A stretch of DNA of 64,000 nucleotides from Zonotrichia leucophrys gambelii (taxonomy: Eukaryota > Chordata > Aves > Passeriformes > Passerellidae). Positions 49,301-61,900 of this stretch are shown here, piece by piece; the first letter of the stretch is position 1, and each line of letters begins with the position of its first letter. The position numbers and the translations under genes are program-made. Location: the NCBI RefSeq assembly GCF_028769735.1, contig NC_088172.1:95403235-95467234 (forward strand), written 5' to 3'. The notes under the pieces were generated by a model that made no database searches, was not told the DNA's origin, and was given only the letters and a program-made list of their open reading frames with translations.

Positions 49301-52300
49301 TAGATTTGCCTTTAAGAATGATACATGTACACTGCAAATAATGCCTTTGACTGCAAAAAATATACGGAAATCATGAATTTAGAATACATAGGTCTTCTTT
49401 CGTTCAAATGCTTGCCTTTTAATGCTTTGCAGCAGTTTTTAAGCAGGAAAGTACAGGCAATCTTAGATAAAAAGAAGAATTGAAGAGAGCAACAAACTGT
49501 TGCGTGTTGTCATTGAGCGAACAACAGCCACCAAAGAAACTTGGAAGATCATTTCATTCCAGAACTGTCTGTGAAATCACTTCGTTGAAAGAAATGTGTA
49601 AGAAATCCCACCATAGGCAGACGTGGGATGAATATTTTGTAGCACTCCTCAAGAGAGTTTATTTTAAACTCTAAAATATTTTGCTTCATATTTCTTTCAA
49701 AGTTCTTGACGTTTAACGGACTTTTTTTTATAAACGTTGCTTATAAAATTTCCCATCATTCCTTTTAAAAATCCCACTAAATTCATATTCCTAAGTAATT
49801 TGCATAATTTATATGGAATTTATGTGAATGCCATTTGTGTGCAATTTGTATAAATTTCCATGAAACCCATTCATCATCATCAGTCACCATGTTCCTCATT
49901 CTCTTTGCTGGGATTACAGAGCTGCTGGATACATCAGTGTGTTCATGACTCCTAAGTGTTAGGGGAGTTTCTGGGTAGTCTCTTTAATGTGGGCTCCAAG
50001 TGAAAAACAAACTCCTTTCCAAACCCCCCAAAATTTGAAAAACAATGAATAGCAAGGCAGGCAGAACAGCGTGATGTTCCAGTGTCATTTATCAGCATGC
50101 CTGAATCAGAGCTGTAGTATGCAAATGAGCAGAAGCAATCAAAGAAATTTCATTTTGCCACAGCTGCAGGGTTGGGTTTTAGCAGGGAACTTCCCTCGAA
50201 GGTGCTGAACCCCCTCAGCTCCCACTCTCTGCTAATGTGGGTGGAGGCTGCTGATAGGAACTTGTCCCATTTTGAATCAAGATCTTTGAGAACTTCCAGA
50301 AAATCTCTGATTATAATAATTTGTTTTATAATGTGTCACTCTACACTTATGAAAAATGAGTATACTTGCTGTAATTCAAGTATTCTACAAATACTTAGCT
50401 GTACTAAAAGTGTGCCAAGGATACTAAAAATATATTACTTTCCACAAGGATATAATTTCCTAGTAATCAGAAGATATACTCTGATTCAAAAATTGCTGTA
50501 ATTGTTAATGTTGGCGAGAATTCCTAAGGCATCAAAGCAGAGGAATATTTGTGGTGTGAAGCTGCAGATAGGTAGTTGAGATCATCAGTGTTTAAACCAT
50601 AAATGATGCACCTGCTGGAGAGACTCACTGAGGGAATACTGCAGTGTGCCAGATTGATGGCATTTTTACACTTCAGGGCAGCTTTATTGTTGGGCTGCTG
50701 AGTTCAAAAAAAACCTTTCACTAGGGAAAGTGAGAGTTGCCCTTTCCAGGAATTGTGGTATTAATTGCTATTAGTTTAAAAGCTTGATTCAGTTTATTTT
50801 TATTTAGTCTCCACAATCTGTCTTGAGAGCCCTTAGTATTGTCGTTGCTTCTTAATAGTTCAGGAGTTTGTAATGTGTGGCAGAATTACTAGAGGAGGCA
50901 AGAATTAAAGGAAATTTTAAGGAGAGAGATTGGAAGGCAGCAAAGGACACAGGTGGGGGATGAAGGGTACTGTACATGAAGTGCTAATAAAGAAGCAACC
51001 AAAAATAAAAAAGCAAGAACTGTTGTGGTAAATAAAGAGAGGAATGAACAAAAATAAGAAACACCTAATAAAAAAAAACAAAATCTGAGTACTCAAGGTG
51101 TGTGGTGGAGACAGAAGCAATCCCTATCCAAAACCAGAACAAGTTGTGTTTAGTGGTGTTAGGATCATGCCAAGGTCAGAAATGCTGTTCTGACTGATCT
51201 GAGCTGTTGAGAGAACTCTCTGTGGCTCCTGCGCCTGCCTGACACACATGATATGTGGCACAGCTGGATTTTTCAGGACTGATCCCATGGTGCTTCCAGG
51301 CCAAATTTGACTTTCCCTTGCTGTGAAGTAAAGAAGTTCTTGCAGTCCTGTCAGAGGGGAAAAGTCACAAAAGATTTTATAATATTACTTCCCTCCTGTT
51401 CAGCACCAAACCTACTCACTTTAAGATTCAAACAAACAAAAACCTCACCAGAATCCAGGGCAGCCTATTCTTTCAACCCAGGAAACTACTTTCTCTACTG
51501 AAAATAAATTTACTCAAACTTTTTTGGAGTATCTGGAAGGTTTGTGTCTCTTTCTAATCAATACTTCTCTGATGTCAGAACATGTATTCCACTTGTGTTT
51601 TTAAATCTGCCAAATTAATGTTTGCTTTGTGTAATCTTTCTGGTTTTAATTTTGTTTTAACTTTTTGCCTTCCTCTGATGTGTTCAAGATACAGTTACTT
51701 TTTTAATCTTGCTTTTTCTCATGGTTATCTCCAACCATTTTGTGACTGCAGCCTCTGCTGACTACTGCTTTTGATTTAGCTGTACATTTGTGCAAAAAAA
51801 ATACCATAGCTACCAAAGCAGTAGAAAAACCAGAGATTTTACAGAGACTCACATAGTGGCAGAAGAAAAGGTCAAGATACTGCATATTTTTAACAACAGG
51901 CTCAAATTCTCTCTCATGTATTTGATAAACTCTTGTTTTGCAAGATGCACGGCAAGACAAATTTTTTATTCTGTAGCCAGGTACCCCTATACTGATCAAC
52001 TCAGAATAATCTGAAGATGGTTTTAAGGACCCAAATTGAACTGTGATTACTATTTAACAGTTGTTCCCTACTAGTAATCCTGCATTTGCATGGATTCAGT
52101 GTGCTGTTTCAATGATGCATATTCATATTTTCTTAAAATTATTTTATATGGCATTCTTTATACATCCTCTCATCAACAAACTTCTCTGCTGTAGTGACCA
52201 CTGGAAAGATGTCTTCATCTTCTACTGATTGTGTTTATCTCAAGTTATTTCAACACACAGAGAAAGATTTAACATGACAAATTATGAAAAGATGGAGTAA

Positions 52301-53500
52301 TACAAATATTGCACCTTTATTTTTGAGATGTAGATACAGGCTGAATCATGTTCAGTTATGGCTGGAGCAAACTTGAAGATATAAATTGCTCCCCAACCAT
52401 CGTACAAAGGATAATATCTAACTTTAGTTTTTTTCTTTATCAGCTAAGCTCAGAGAAGCTAAGCTAAGACAGAAATGTCTCCAAGTGGATGGATCATCAG
52501 TATTTGACAATTCCTAAGTATTACTGAAAGAGAAAAAGTAGTTCTGGCCCTGCAGACAGTGATATTTCCATGGGTATGTTGGTTATAGACAAGGGACCTG
52601 GACTGGAGTACCTCAAGGCTTTGATCCTATAATTTAGCAAATGCAAGACCCCAGCAGGGCTTCCCTCTGGTTCTGAGAGCTTATATTGATTCTTAGATAT
52701 TCAATAGCTTAATGCCACAGGCAGAGAAACACACAGATTTTCCTGATGTTTGCAAGTTTCAGGATGTTAAAATTATGCAAATTGAGCGCGGTTTGCCCAA
52801 AAAGCAAATTAGCATTGTGCACCTGTAGCAAGCATAATATGTGTATCCCCATGAAAGTATGAACATTCAGCACATTTTTACCTCATTAGCACTCCAGGGG
52901 TAGCAGTGCCTTAATCCTTTGCTGTTGCAAGCTCTGTAGCTGCTACCCACAGACATTTTACAGTTGTCCATAAAACACGTTCAGCAAAAACAAACAAAAA
53001 TTTTATGAAAAGTATTGAGAAGCCAGGGTAATGATTCTTTTACAGAGTGAATGAGTCTGCTCAGGTGTAAAACTTTTGGCATCCTGATTCTGGGAGGCAT
53101 AAAAAGAAATGCCACTCCCAGAACGGGGTTGGCAGGCTCTTCAACACTTCAAATTTGGAAGCAGATCTCTTCTATCTGAGATGCAGAATCACACATCACT
53201 TGTTTGGACCACACGAGGCTGCCTTTGGAAAGGAAAACAGGGATGAAAGAGGCCTGGGAAGAGCACAATCCAAACCCCTCAGAAATGGACTTCACTGTGA
53301 TATGGTGCAGAATGATGGAAGGGAATGTGAAATCCCACCTGTTTATGGAGTTCTCTTGGTTTATGATTTGTTGTTGGACAAAGTGCTGGAGAAGTCTCCA
53401 CAGAGAGTTAATTGCTGATATAAAGAATAAAAACCATGAGGGTATCAAAATTTTTCTCATATGATTAAATCAAACAAGACTGGAACTGTATAGTAGAGGT
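46400..53500. other. Upstream flank, AT-rich, nothing recognised
   Basis: About 7 kb without a supported gene. Small frames (for example 46325-46768 minus, 104-147 codons) are Phe/Leu/Lys-rich translations of AT-rich DNA. An octamer word atgcaaat occurs at about 50119-50126 in a slightly more GC-balanced patch (50050-50260), but nothing else supports a regulatory call. Confidence 0.45.
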
Positions 53501-53539
53501 GGCCTTTGAGCCATAGTAAAATATCTGTATTGTATAAGT

Positions 53540-53720
53540 GGCCTTGTCCCAATCCTAGTTGTTCTAAATGGGCTGCAGCTGTGATGTCCCTAATTGGGCA
53601 GCAGCTGTGGCTAATGAAGATAACTGGGGTAAAAGGGGGTGGGCTGGCTGGTCAGGGAGAGCCTTGGAAGAGTCTTGATGGAGAAGTGGGGACAATATTG
53701 CTGTGAGGAGCTGCTTGTGA
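53540..53720 (+). mobile_element. Possible LTR fragment (low confidence)
   Basis: A GC-richer island in AT-rich flank, with a repeated cagctgtg motif (gggctgcagctgtg, then ggcagcagctgtgg), a weak TATA-like ggtaaaagg, and a following gggtgggctggctgg block. The composition and order look like the promoter half of an avian ERV LTR, but I could find neither terminal inverted repeats nor a polyadenylation signal. Confidence 0.3.
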
Positions 53721-53749
53721 GAAAACTACCCAGAAGGTATGGGACTCTA

Positions 53750-56700
53750 GAAGTATGATAGCAACAATATGTTAACAACAGGATTTTCCCTGTAAGGCTT
53801 TTGAAAAGTCTTGTTTTGAAATATGTCTTTTAGTTTGCCCTTTAAGTGTCTTATTATATGAGTAATAATCCTTCAAGACAGCTTAGTTTTTATTTCCTGT
53901 TAATCACTAAAAAAGTTCACTTTTTGTTGAGAATGCCTTTTTTTGTTCCCTGAGTTGTCCTTCTGTTCTTGTCTGGCTTTATTTTTGTTTCATTCATGTT
54001 TATTTTAAGAGTTTTTAACTTTAAATGAGTTATTTTATATGGTATCTTTTATACAATATGTTCTGCTGAACACTTCTCTCAATTCACAGGTGTCCATGCA
54101 GATAGGTACTTCTTAGTAACATCAGAACTTTTCATTCTTTTGACTATACACAAATGTATTATTAAAATACTTCAAAATTCATATATAGACACAAGATATA
54201 AGCACATTAAGCACAACAACTGAGTGTGGCATGAAGCTGCATCATCATTTTCCTCCTTTACTGCTAAAGGGTTAATTAGATGACAAACCTCAGAACAGTT
54301 ATCAACACAAATTTGAAGGTACCTTCTCAATCCACTATTCAGAAGAGCCATCAGTTTTTCAGGACATGGGCAGAGGCTTTAATGGAGTGCAATACTGGGA
54401 AATAACATAATGCTGATATTATAACACTATATGCCCTCATCTAAGATGCTTGCTAAGTATTTGTCTCAAAGAATATTGTGACTTTTCAGGATTGGTTCAG
54501 GACTAGGAGAGGAGAATCAAGGACGATGATGAGACACCACAAGATTTCTTGTTAAAAACTAAGACCAAGGCTTCCTTTATGAGGAAGGGGCATATAAACA
54601 AGTACTTCAATACATGAGCAAAAATCTACTTCTGCCAATTAACCTTAAACTGCAGAATAGTAAAAAAAAAAGATCAGAAGTTAGTGTTTTTTTTTCTTGT
54701 ATAATGAGAAAGATACTCTGTGAAACTGCAAAGAAGCTAATTCAAATCTGTGTTGGAAAATTCTTCTTCACACAGAATATTACTGAACTATGAAACATAT
54801 TTCTACAGGTTGCTGCTGAGGTCAAAGACTAAGCAAAATCCCACAAAGATTTGACTTTTTGAAATGTTCATGATGAACAAAAATGTTCACACATTTTTGA
54901 AGATTGGTAATTTTGAGATCCAGCATTTTATTCTTAGGAATTTTATTGAGATACCACAGCTGTAGTATGCAATCCTTCTAATCCTTCTGTCTTCCTTTGA
55001 TGCATCTCAACCTGACCATTGTGAGAGGCAGCCTGCTAAATTCAAAGAACCTTAATTCTCTTCCAGTAGGGAGCTCAGAAAGTCCTTTCCCACACCAAAC
55101 TAGATGTGAAAGTGTGTCTTCATCCTTCCTTCCATGGGTTTTATTCCATTCCAGTGTAGATATGTTGCTGCACCATTTTGTGCTAGAGGTACATCAGTTC
55201 TCCCATGCCAAAGCTAGCCAGCTGATAGCATAGCACTGTATGTGAGCTAATGAGCCTTGCTGGGCATGTTTTTTTCTTGATAAGTGTTCCAAGGGCTCTT
55301 AATCAGCAGCAGATTGTCCTCTGAGTGGTGTATGACATGGTTCTCTGTGCTTTCTCCTCCTTGTGTGGCTGTGGTGCAGCCCCTCTGCAGACCTTTAGTG
55401 ACCTGCTCAGTGACCAAGTGTAGCCTGCTTAAATTTACAAAGTGTCCACAGCAGATGTGGATTTGAACACCTTGTATTTGTTATTTTACTTGTCCAATCA
55501 GGTGTCTGCAAAGACATCATTACTTGCCATTTTTTTCAAGCCTATGGGATTTTTATCTCATTCTGATTGCATGAATATTTTTACAAAAATATTTGGTGTT
55601 ACTGTTCAAGAGGTGCAAGATGTGAGCATCAATTGGACTGGTTTAGGAATGTTGTTTTTAAAAGGATACATTCATAGTTGCAAATATAGACTGTAGTATT
55701 CCTCCTGCTCAGCTCATAGCAGACAACTGATTTAGGGATTTGGGGAAAAGACTTCTGATGCGGCATGTTTTTTACTTACATAATTAGGAACAGGCAGCTA
55801 CTGTTTGCAGTAAGAGAGCTTAAAGATTATTAATACATCCATTCTCCCTTCTTTGCATTTGAAAGAATTTATCACTCATTAGTACATTGTCAAAGACAGG
55901 ATTATGTCTTGGTCCTATGTGCACTCACAGGGAAACCCCTGCCAACTCTCTTAGCTGCTGCCAGGAAGTCAGTGAATAGAAAATAATTTGGGTTTTTAGG
56001 AGCATAGAAAAATAACAAGGGTTTTCTTTAAAAGCAGAGTTCTTAAGCACAGGAGCTGAAGTTTTGATCCTAGGCAGGACAAGCCCTGTGCACATCTGCC
56101 AAGGCTGTGGCTGGGGAGTCTCACTGTCCCTCCAAAGAGAATAATGAATTTTTTCCATGTTTTCTTTACTGGGACCTCATAGAGTTTATGCTGCATGTTG
56201 AGCAGTTAACATAAATAACTTTTACTGGAATTTAGATGTTGAACCTCTGTTAGCACAGGATGTACTGACAGCATCCTCAAGAGTGTGAACCAAAGGTCCT
56301 GAAGCTGTTTCAGGGGCATTTCCATTGCTTTGCAGTAATCAGTGAACACATGACAGATTCCCTTGAACAATTTTTCAGCACTGGGTTTATTATGTACACT
56401 TCCATTTTCCTCACAAAATTATTCTCAATACCTTGTCATCACTAAGGCATATACCAATTTAATAGTACAGCATCAGTAACAAGGTAAATCAGTCGAACAA
56501 ATATTCCTTATGGCCTAAATTTACAGCACAGGGTCCCTCTGGAATGTAAGTGAAGCTGTGTCAAGGAATTTCTCTTTCATTAATACTGAAATTTTCCCCC
56601 ATTTACCTGATTTGCTCAAAGGCTGTGTTACATAGTAACCCTCACATTATGTGATGGTTGTGGAGTGACCACAACCTAAAAATGCCCATTTTTAGGAGAG

Positions 56701-57880
56701 GAAAATATTCTCCATTGGCATGTTTTGTTGAAATAGGTGGGAAAAAACTTAAAAGCCAGAATTAGTAGGAGAAATTTAGGACAATTACTTAGCATGATGC
56801 ATAGGTTAAAGGCAGTTACATGGTCACTTCCTTGCACATCACATTGAATTATTACCTTTTTTTTTTAGTCTGGAAATGTAATTAGCCTGTGATGGATGGG
56901 AGGCTAAATCCAGCACTTGGGGTCAAGCCACACCTTATAATGGAATAGCTGCAGAGACTTTCTGCATTTTGGAACATTAACTTGCATCCAGTATTTATCA
57001 TATCTTTCTAGCCTTCCAGGCCATGTAAATGTAGAAAGTCATAGAGAGAGAGAGCTCTCTGTCCTCATGAGAGCTGATACTACTCCTGAATCTCCTCTCA
57101 TCCTGCCCCTTTCACCCACCTGTTCTGCCACTGGGTGTTGTGAGGTAATCCAGGATAGGAACCATGTCTCTTCTACTTTTTATTAAATAAAGCTTTCTAT
57201 TTTTAGGACCTTGACATTGAACTAGTGGTAATCAATATATCTCTGTAGCAGAGATAAGAGAATAATGAAAATAAATGTTCTCTAACATTTGTTTGAACGT
57301 GATTTGATGATGTACTTCACTAATATTTCTATGTGAAGTAGATTGAAAATTTTCTAATAAAATACACTGGAAAAATGTTAATTTTTTGAATTTGAAATAA
57401 TGTAGAAATCTATTTATTCTAGAAAGTTTTTAGGTGAAAATTACTTCTTTGGTGGTAAAGTATCTGATTGTCTGTGACCCAACACAGAGGGAACTTTAAA
57501 ACCTGATGTTTTTATTGTGTCTATGACATTTTAACACAGACATGCTTTATGAAAGTATTAAAAGCATTACATTTTGTTTCAGTGTAAAATGAAAACAAAT
57601 ACTGAACACTTGGGAGTTTCTGTGAAATATGAAATGCCAGCTTTCGCTTTATATTCTTTCATGCTCTGGATATTTTTCAGGGCATGTTTTTATCAGGATT
57701 TTCATCTAACATGAAATTCTTCATCATTCAGAGAGTTAAACAGAAGAGTTATGCAATATTTAAACCTTATTTAAGACTGTGAAATAGGGAGGAGGTGAAA
57801 GATACACATTGTAAAGGCAAAGTGTTATGCCTAAGCATAAAGATTAATTTTACCTAAGAAAAGTGCTGGGTATTTATTTT
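53750..57880. other. Upstream flank, AT-rich, nothing coding recognised
   Basis: Small chance frames only. The one notable structure is a pair of adjoining perfect inverted repeats at 56656-56696, listed separately. Confidence 0.5.
56656..56696. repeat. Two adjoining perfect inverted repeats (hairpins)
   Basis: First hairpin: GGTTGTGG (56656-56663), 5-base loop, CCACAACC (56669-56676). Second: CCTAAAAATG (56675-56684), 2-base loop, CATTTTTAGG (56687-56696). All 8 and 10 pairs are perfect, and the two structures share the CC at 56675-56676, so they compete for those bases. Confidence 0.8.
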
Positions 57881-57883
57881 CAG

Positions 57884-57983
57884 ACAAAAATGCAGTCAGG
57901 AATTTTAGCACTGATTTATTTTAAACACAGAATTTTCTGCTTAAATGGAGAGCCTGGGCTTTCTGTCCAGATAATGAAGAAAG
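57884..57983 (+). ncRNA. Candidate exon of a divergent plus-strand transcript
   Basis: The acceptor side has gggtatttattttcag ending at 57883, a good pyrimidine tract with AG. The donor side is AAAG|GTAAGTT, exon end 57983, matching the consensus exactly over GTAAGT. Exon length would be 100 bases. It lies about 13.5 kb from the NRXN1 promoter on the opposite strand, which fits a divergent long non-coding RNA. This is a splice-signal prediction only, and such pairs do occur by chance. Confidence 0.3.
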
Positions 57984-58897
57984 GTAAGTTTATTCAGGAG
58001 AGGCTGAGAGCAGCTCTTGTGTGCATTTGCCACAGTGTTGGCTTGGCCAAGCTGTCTCCAGAGCCAGCCTGTTGCACACCATGGACAGGGGGAGCTGCAA
58101 ATGCAGAGCACTGGACACAAAAGCAGCTGGGAAGACTTCTGCACCTTGGTATCTTTCTATCCTGATCATTCCTAACAAAGAATATGAGCTTCAGTTGAAT
58201 TGAATTCTTCTTGGCAAATAGACTGGCTGAGATTAATATTTTTGTTCATCACTACACAGAAATTAAAAATAATTGCAGAAGGAGTCTAAAATGTTTCTGA
58301 CAAAAATATAGGTATTTTTAATATTGGAAGACTTTTCCACTTTACCCTATAGAGCATGTGAATGAACTCTCTTGGCTTTGATGGTTTTTTTGGTTGGTTT
58401 TGCTACAATTTTAAGTCTGGACTCCAAACTTGCTACAGCATCTACATAAAGAGGTAAAACTCTCAGTACATTATCATTTTAGATGTTTTACGTATGAACA
58501 CTTAAGACCAGAAAACAATCAACTTATAAGAAAAAAAAAAATCCTTTGTTTAATTTTTTTAACCAAAGTTATTTCTTTGTAATAGAGGACTTCCACCCCC
58601 GCCCCCCAATAAATTCCTGGAGTGCAACAGAGAAGCTCACAGCTACTTCAAAGAAAAATTGAAGAACATGCAAATCTTATTTTATTAGTAAAATCTAATT
58701 TAAATTTAAATGTGTGGCTCTACTAAAGAGATAATACTTCCTTTTTATTACTGTTAGGGAGACCTGGGACTTGTAAGGGGTGGCAATGTCCTCAGGGCCT
58801 TGGCAATTTGCGTCCATTATTTGTATTTTAAAAAATGCGCATTGCTCAGTTTTGCCAAGGAATTCTGAAGAATTCACATGCTGGCTTCTATTCTTAG

Positions 58898-58983
58898 GTG
58901 CCTTCTTTCCCTAAACAAATCAGACAAGCCACCTAACAACAGTCAGAGGAGCATCTGGGAAATAAAGAGGAACGGCTCTATAG
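58898..58983 (+). ncRNA. Candidate second exon of the same plus-strand transcript
   Basis: The acceptor is ctggcttctattcttag ending at 58897. The donor is CTATAG|GTAAGTA with the exon ending at 58983. Exon length would be 86 bases. One frame is open through the whole exon but matches no protein I know. The distance to the previous candidate exon is about 0.9 kb, in the same orientation. Confidence 0.3.
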
Positions 58984-58989
58984 GTAAGT

Positions 58990-61900
58990 ATATGTTCTGC
59001 TCAAATGAACACTCAAATGAGCATGCATATTTAAAGAAAACCCTTGCCATGAAGACAGAAATGACATTTGCATAATGATTTTACTGCTGCTGCATGATTT
59101 ACTGCATAAATCTTTAATTTGATGTGAAATCCAGTGCACCACAAATAAACAAAAAAAATCCTTTCACATTTGTTTATATAATTACATTTTACCCTTATAA
59201 TTTTTTTACCACCTCCAGCTCCATGGATACTTATGGTTACCTCTGAAATATAAGGCAGCTTTGTTTCCTAGTTTTTGTTTCACTTGAAACTATCCATAGT
59301 CTAGGTTAATCAATATTAAAATCTTTTGAACTGTGCGCAAATTTCTTTCTCATTTTTGTTATGTTCTTATTTTTTTTTAATCTTGTTTTGCATATTGCCT
59401 AAGTATTTCTAATACATGACCCGGATAAATGGTTTATAATCCAAATAAATTGTGTTTGGGAAAGATTAAATTTCTGCACACTCACCACAGAATTTGCAAG
59501 GCAGCACCACCAGTCCCAGGGCAGGCAGGCCGTGGCTGCTCTCCAACACTGGAGTCATTCAGGTGTCATCTGCTTTTTCACCTTTGCTTTTCGCATCATA
59601 TCAGCACACCTCCAGGGACAAAAATTTCAGAGAGATCCGAATTCCTTTGGAGAAAAATGGCCACAAAACTTTTAGGGATGTGCACAAAAATTATTTAAGG
59701 GTCAATAAAAAAAAAAGGCATAGTCTACTAAGTTTCTTCTGAGGAAATTTAAGGAGCATTCTAAGCCTTTAGTAAGCCTCAGTCTAATGAAGACACTGGC
59801 ACTGGGGATAAAACTGCTCTTTACAGAGTCAGCCTTTTGCAGAAGCTCACAAACAGATGGTGGGATAACAAGCTCCCTGGTCTTGATGCAGAATTTTACC
59901 AGATAATTTTTAGAGACTTTGGTTTTTATTTCCTATTGTTCCATTCATGGAAATGAGAATGAGAGCACAAATTGTTTATGCGGGGGGGGGGGGAATTTCC
60001 GCTTACTGCCATTACTGGAGACAATGAGAAATGAGAGTTTCCCAAGGGAGATCAAAGGTAACAACTGCATTTTTGATATTCATAATTCATTTCCTGCATC
60101 TTTCTTTCCATGTGGGATAAATTAGCCTTGGGAGCTGGTAGCAGCAGGACACCCTTTTCCTGCATATTCATGCTCGCATTCATCAGTAGTGATGTGGTGA
60201 AGGGTGGGAAGGAATCAGGTTGTGTTTATTCCTCATCCCTTCATGTTGCAAACAGCAGTTTGGCTCACTTCCTACTCCAGTCCTAATATTGCTTAGCTGG
60301 GGAATGGAACTGAGGCCCACTGAAGAAAACTAAATGTGTTTGGTGTGCAGAAAGTGTGATATTTCCCAGTAACAGCACTTGGTACCAGAAACATCCATTG
60401 CATCCATTCATTTCCACAAATATCAATTTTGCCTGGAATTACAGTTAGAATTTTTGATAAGGGCTGGAAAAAAGTTAAACCCACCAAATGATGGCAAAGG
60501 AGCTCCATGTTTCTACCTTTTGCTTCCCTTGTTGACTTGTTTTAATGGTAGGTACCCGAATAATTCAGACAAGTGACTTTCTATGAGATGAATTCCTGAG
60601 GAGCAGTAAGGAAACCAAGAACCTCCTCCAATTTTCTTCAGCAACAAGAATTCATTTGAAAACCACATTGGTAGTTCTGAGCAAATTCCTAATTATTCTC
60701 TCTCAATAAACCATGTTGTTAATGCTTTTACCAGCAACTGTTTCAGAGTTTCACTACCAGAGTATTTCTGTGCTTCTGAATAGATTGATGTTGCTTTCTG
60801 CAAGGAAAGTTTTCAGTTTCAAGATGCCCAGAGTTTTTCTGAGCATCTTCTGTCAGGAAAAACATAAGAAAAAAGGAATATATGCCTGCACTGTAATAGA
60901 ACTTTTATTATTGTTCGGTGATTACAGACAGTTTTTTAGTAGTTACAAAGCCAGGTCTCCTCAGAGTTATCATAAGTGCTGACTCCAGCCTTGTTTTCTG
61001 AGTTTTCAGAGCACAACTTGGGGAGAAAAGGGTGCTGTTTCTGTTTAAATACACAGCTTGATGTTAAACCAGGCAGGTTAGAGGTCTACACAGAGAGTAT
61101 GTATCCCTAAACAAGTATCAAATCTGTTCTTTTGTCAGTTCATGAATTATTTTCATTACTATTTTTTCATTCAAAATTGAGATGTTTGCAAATTCTCCTG
61201 TTTCTTGCAATTGTTTAATAATTATTTTTTAAACAGAACTGGTTGGTTGATTTTTCTGGTTTTTTGTAATAAAGAATGTGCTTGGTCCATTTGCAATGCT
61301 CCCTGTAAATTTACATTTCCACATAATTATTTATGAGAAATAGCAAAAGCAGGCTTGGTTTAGGCCCGCCCAAGTGCAGAAAGACCAGCTGCACTCTTCA
61401 GAACGCACTGGTAGCACATGAGCTCTCCTTCAATCAAGACTGATGACTTTATTAGCACATGTGAGGTGGTGTGGGAGCTTCACTGGTGGAAAATAACATA
61501 TCAGGGAAGAGGGGTTGATTAGCAGTGTGCCTTCGTTCAGGAACTGATTACTCAAAGTGTTGCATTAGTTACATCTTCATCCAGGCAGATGACCATCTGA
61601 GGTGCTCTCTATGATATTGCTCTTGAAAAAGTAAATTCAAAACTCTGAAACACTCATCTCTTCTGATGGTTTAAAGGGAACTGAGTGCAGACTAGCAAAT
61701 AAGGTGTGTGCTGAGTGTAGCAGTCTCAAGGAAATCTTCAATTTTCTTCAGGATGAGAGAATAATATGTTTTGGAAAAATCACAAAGGGTTTTATATTAC
61801 TATTTTCTTTTAAAAAAATTATCTTTAAATGTTCATGTAAAAAGTGTTTGCTGTTTTTACTCAGTGCTGATAATATGGGAAAAGGAAAAAATACTGATGT

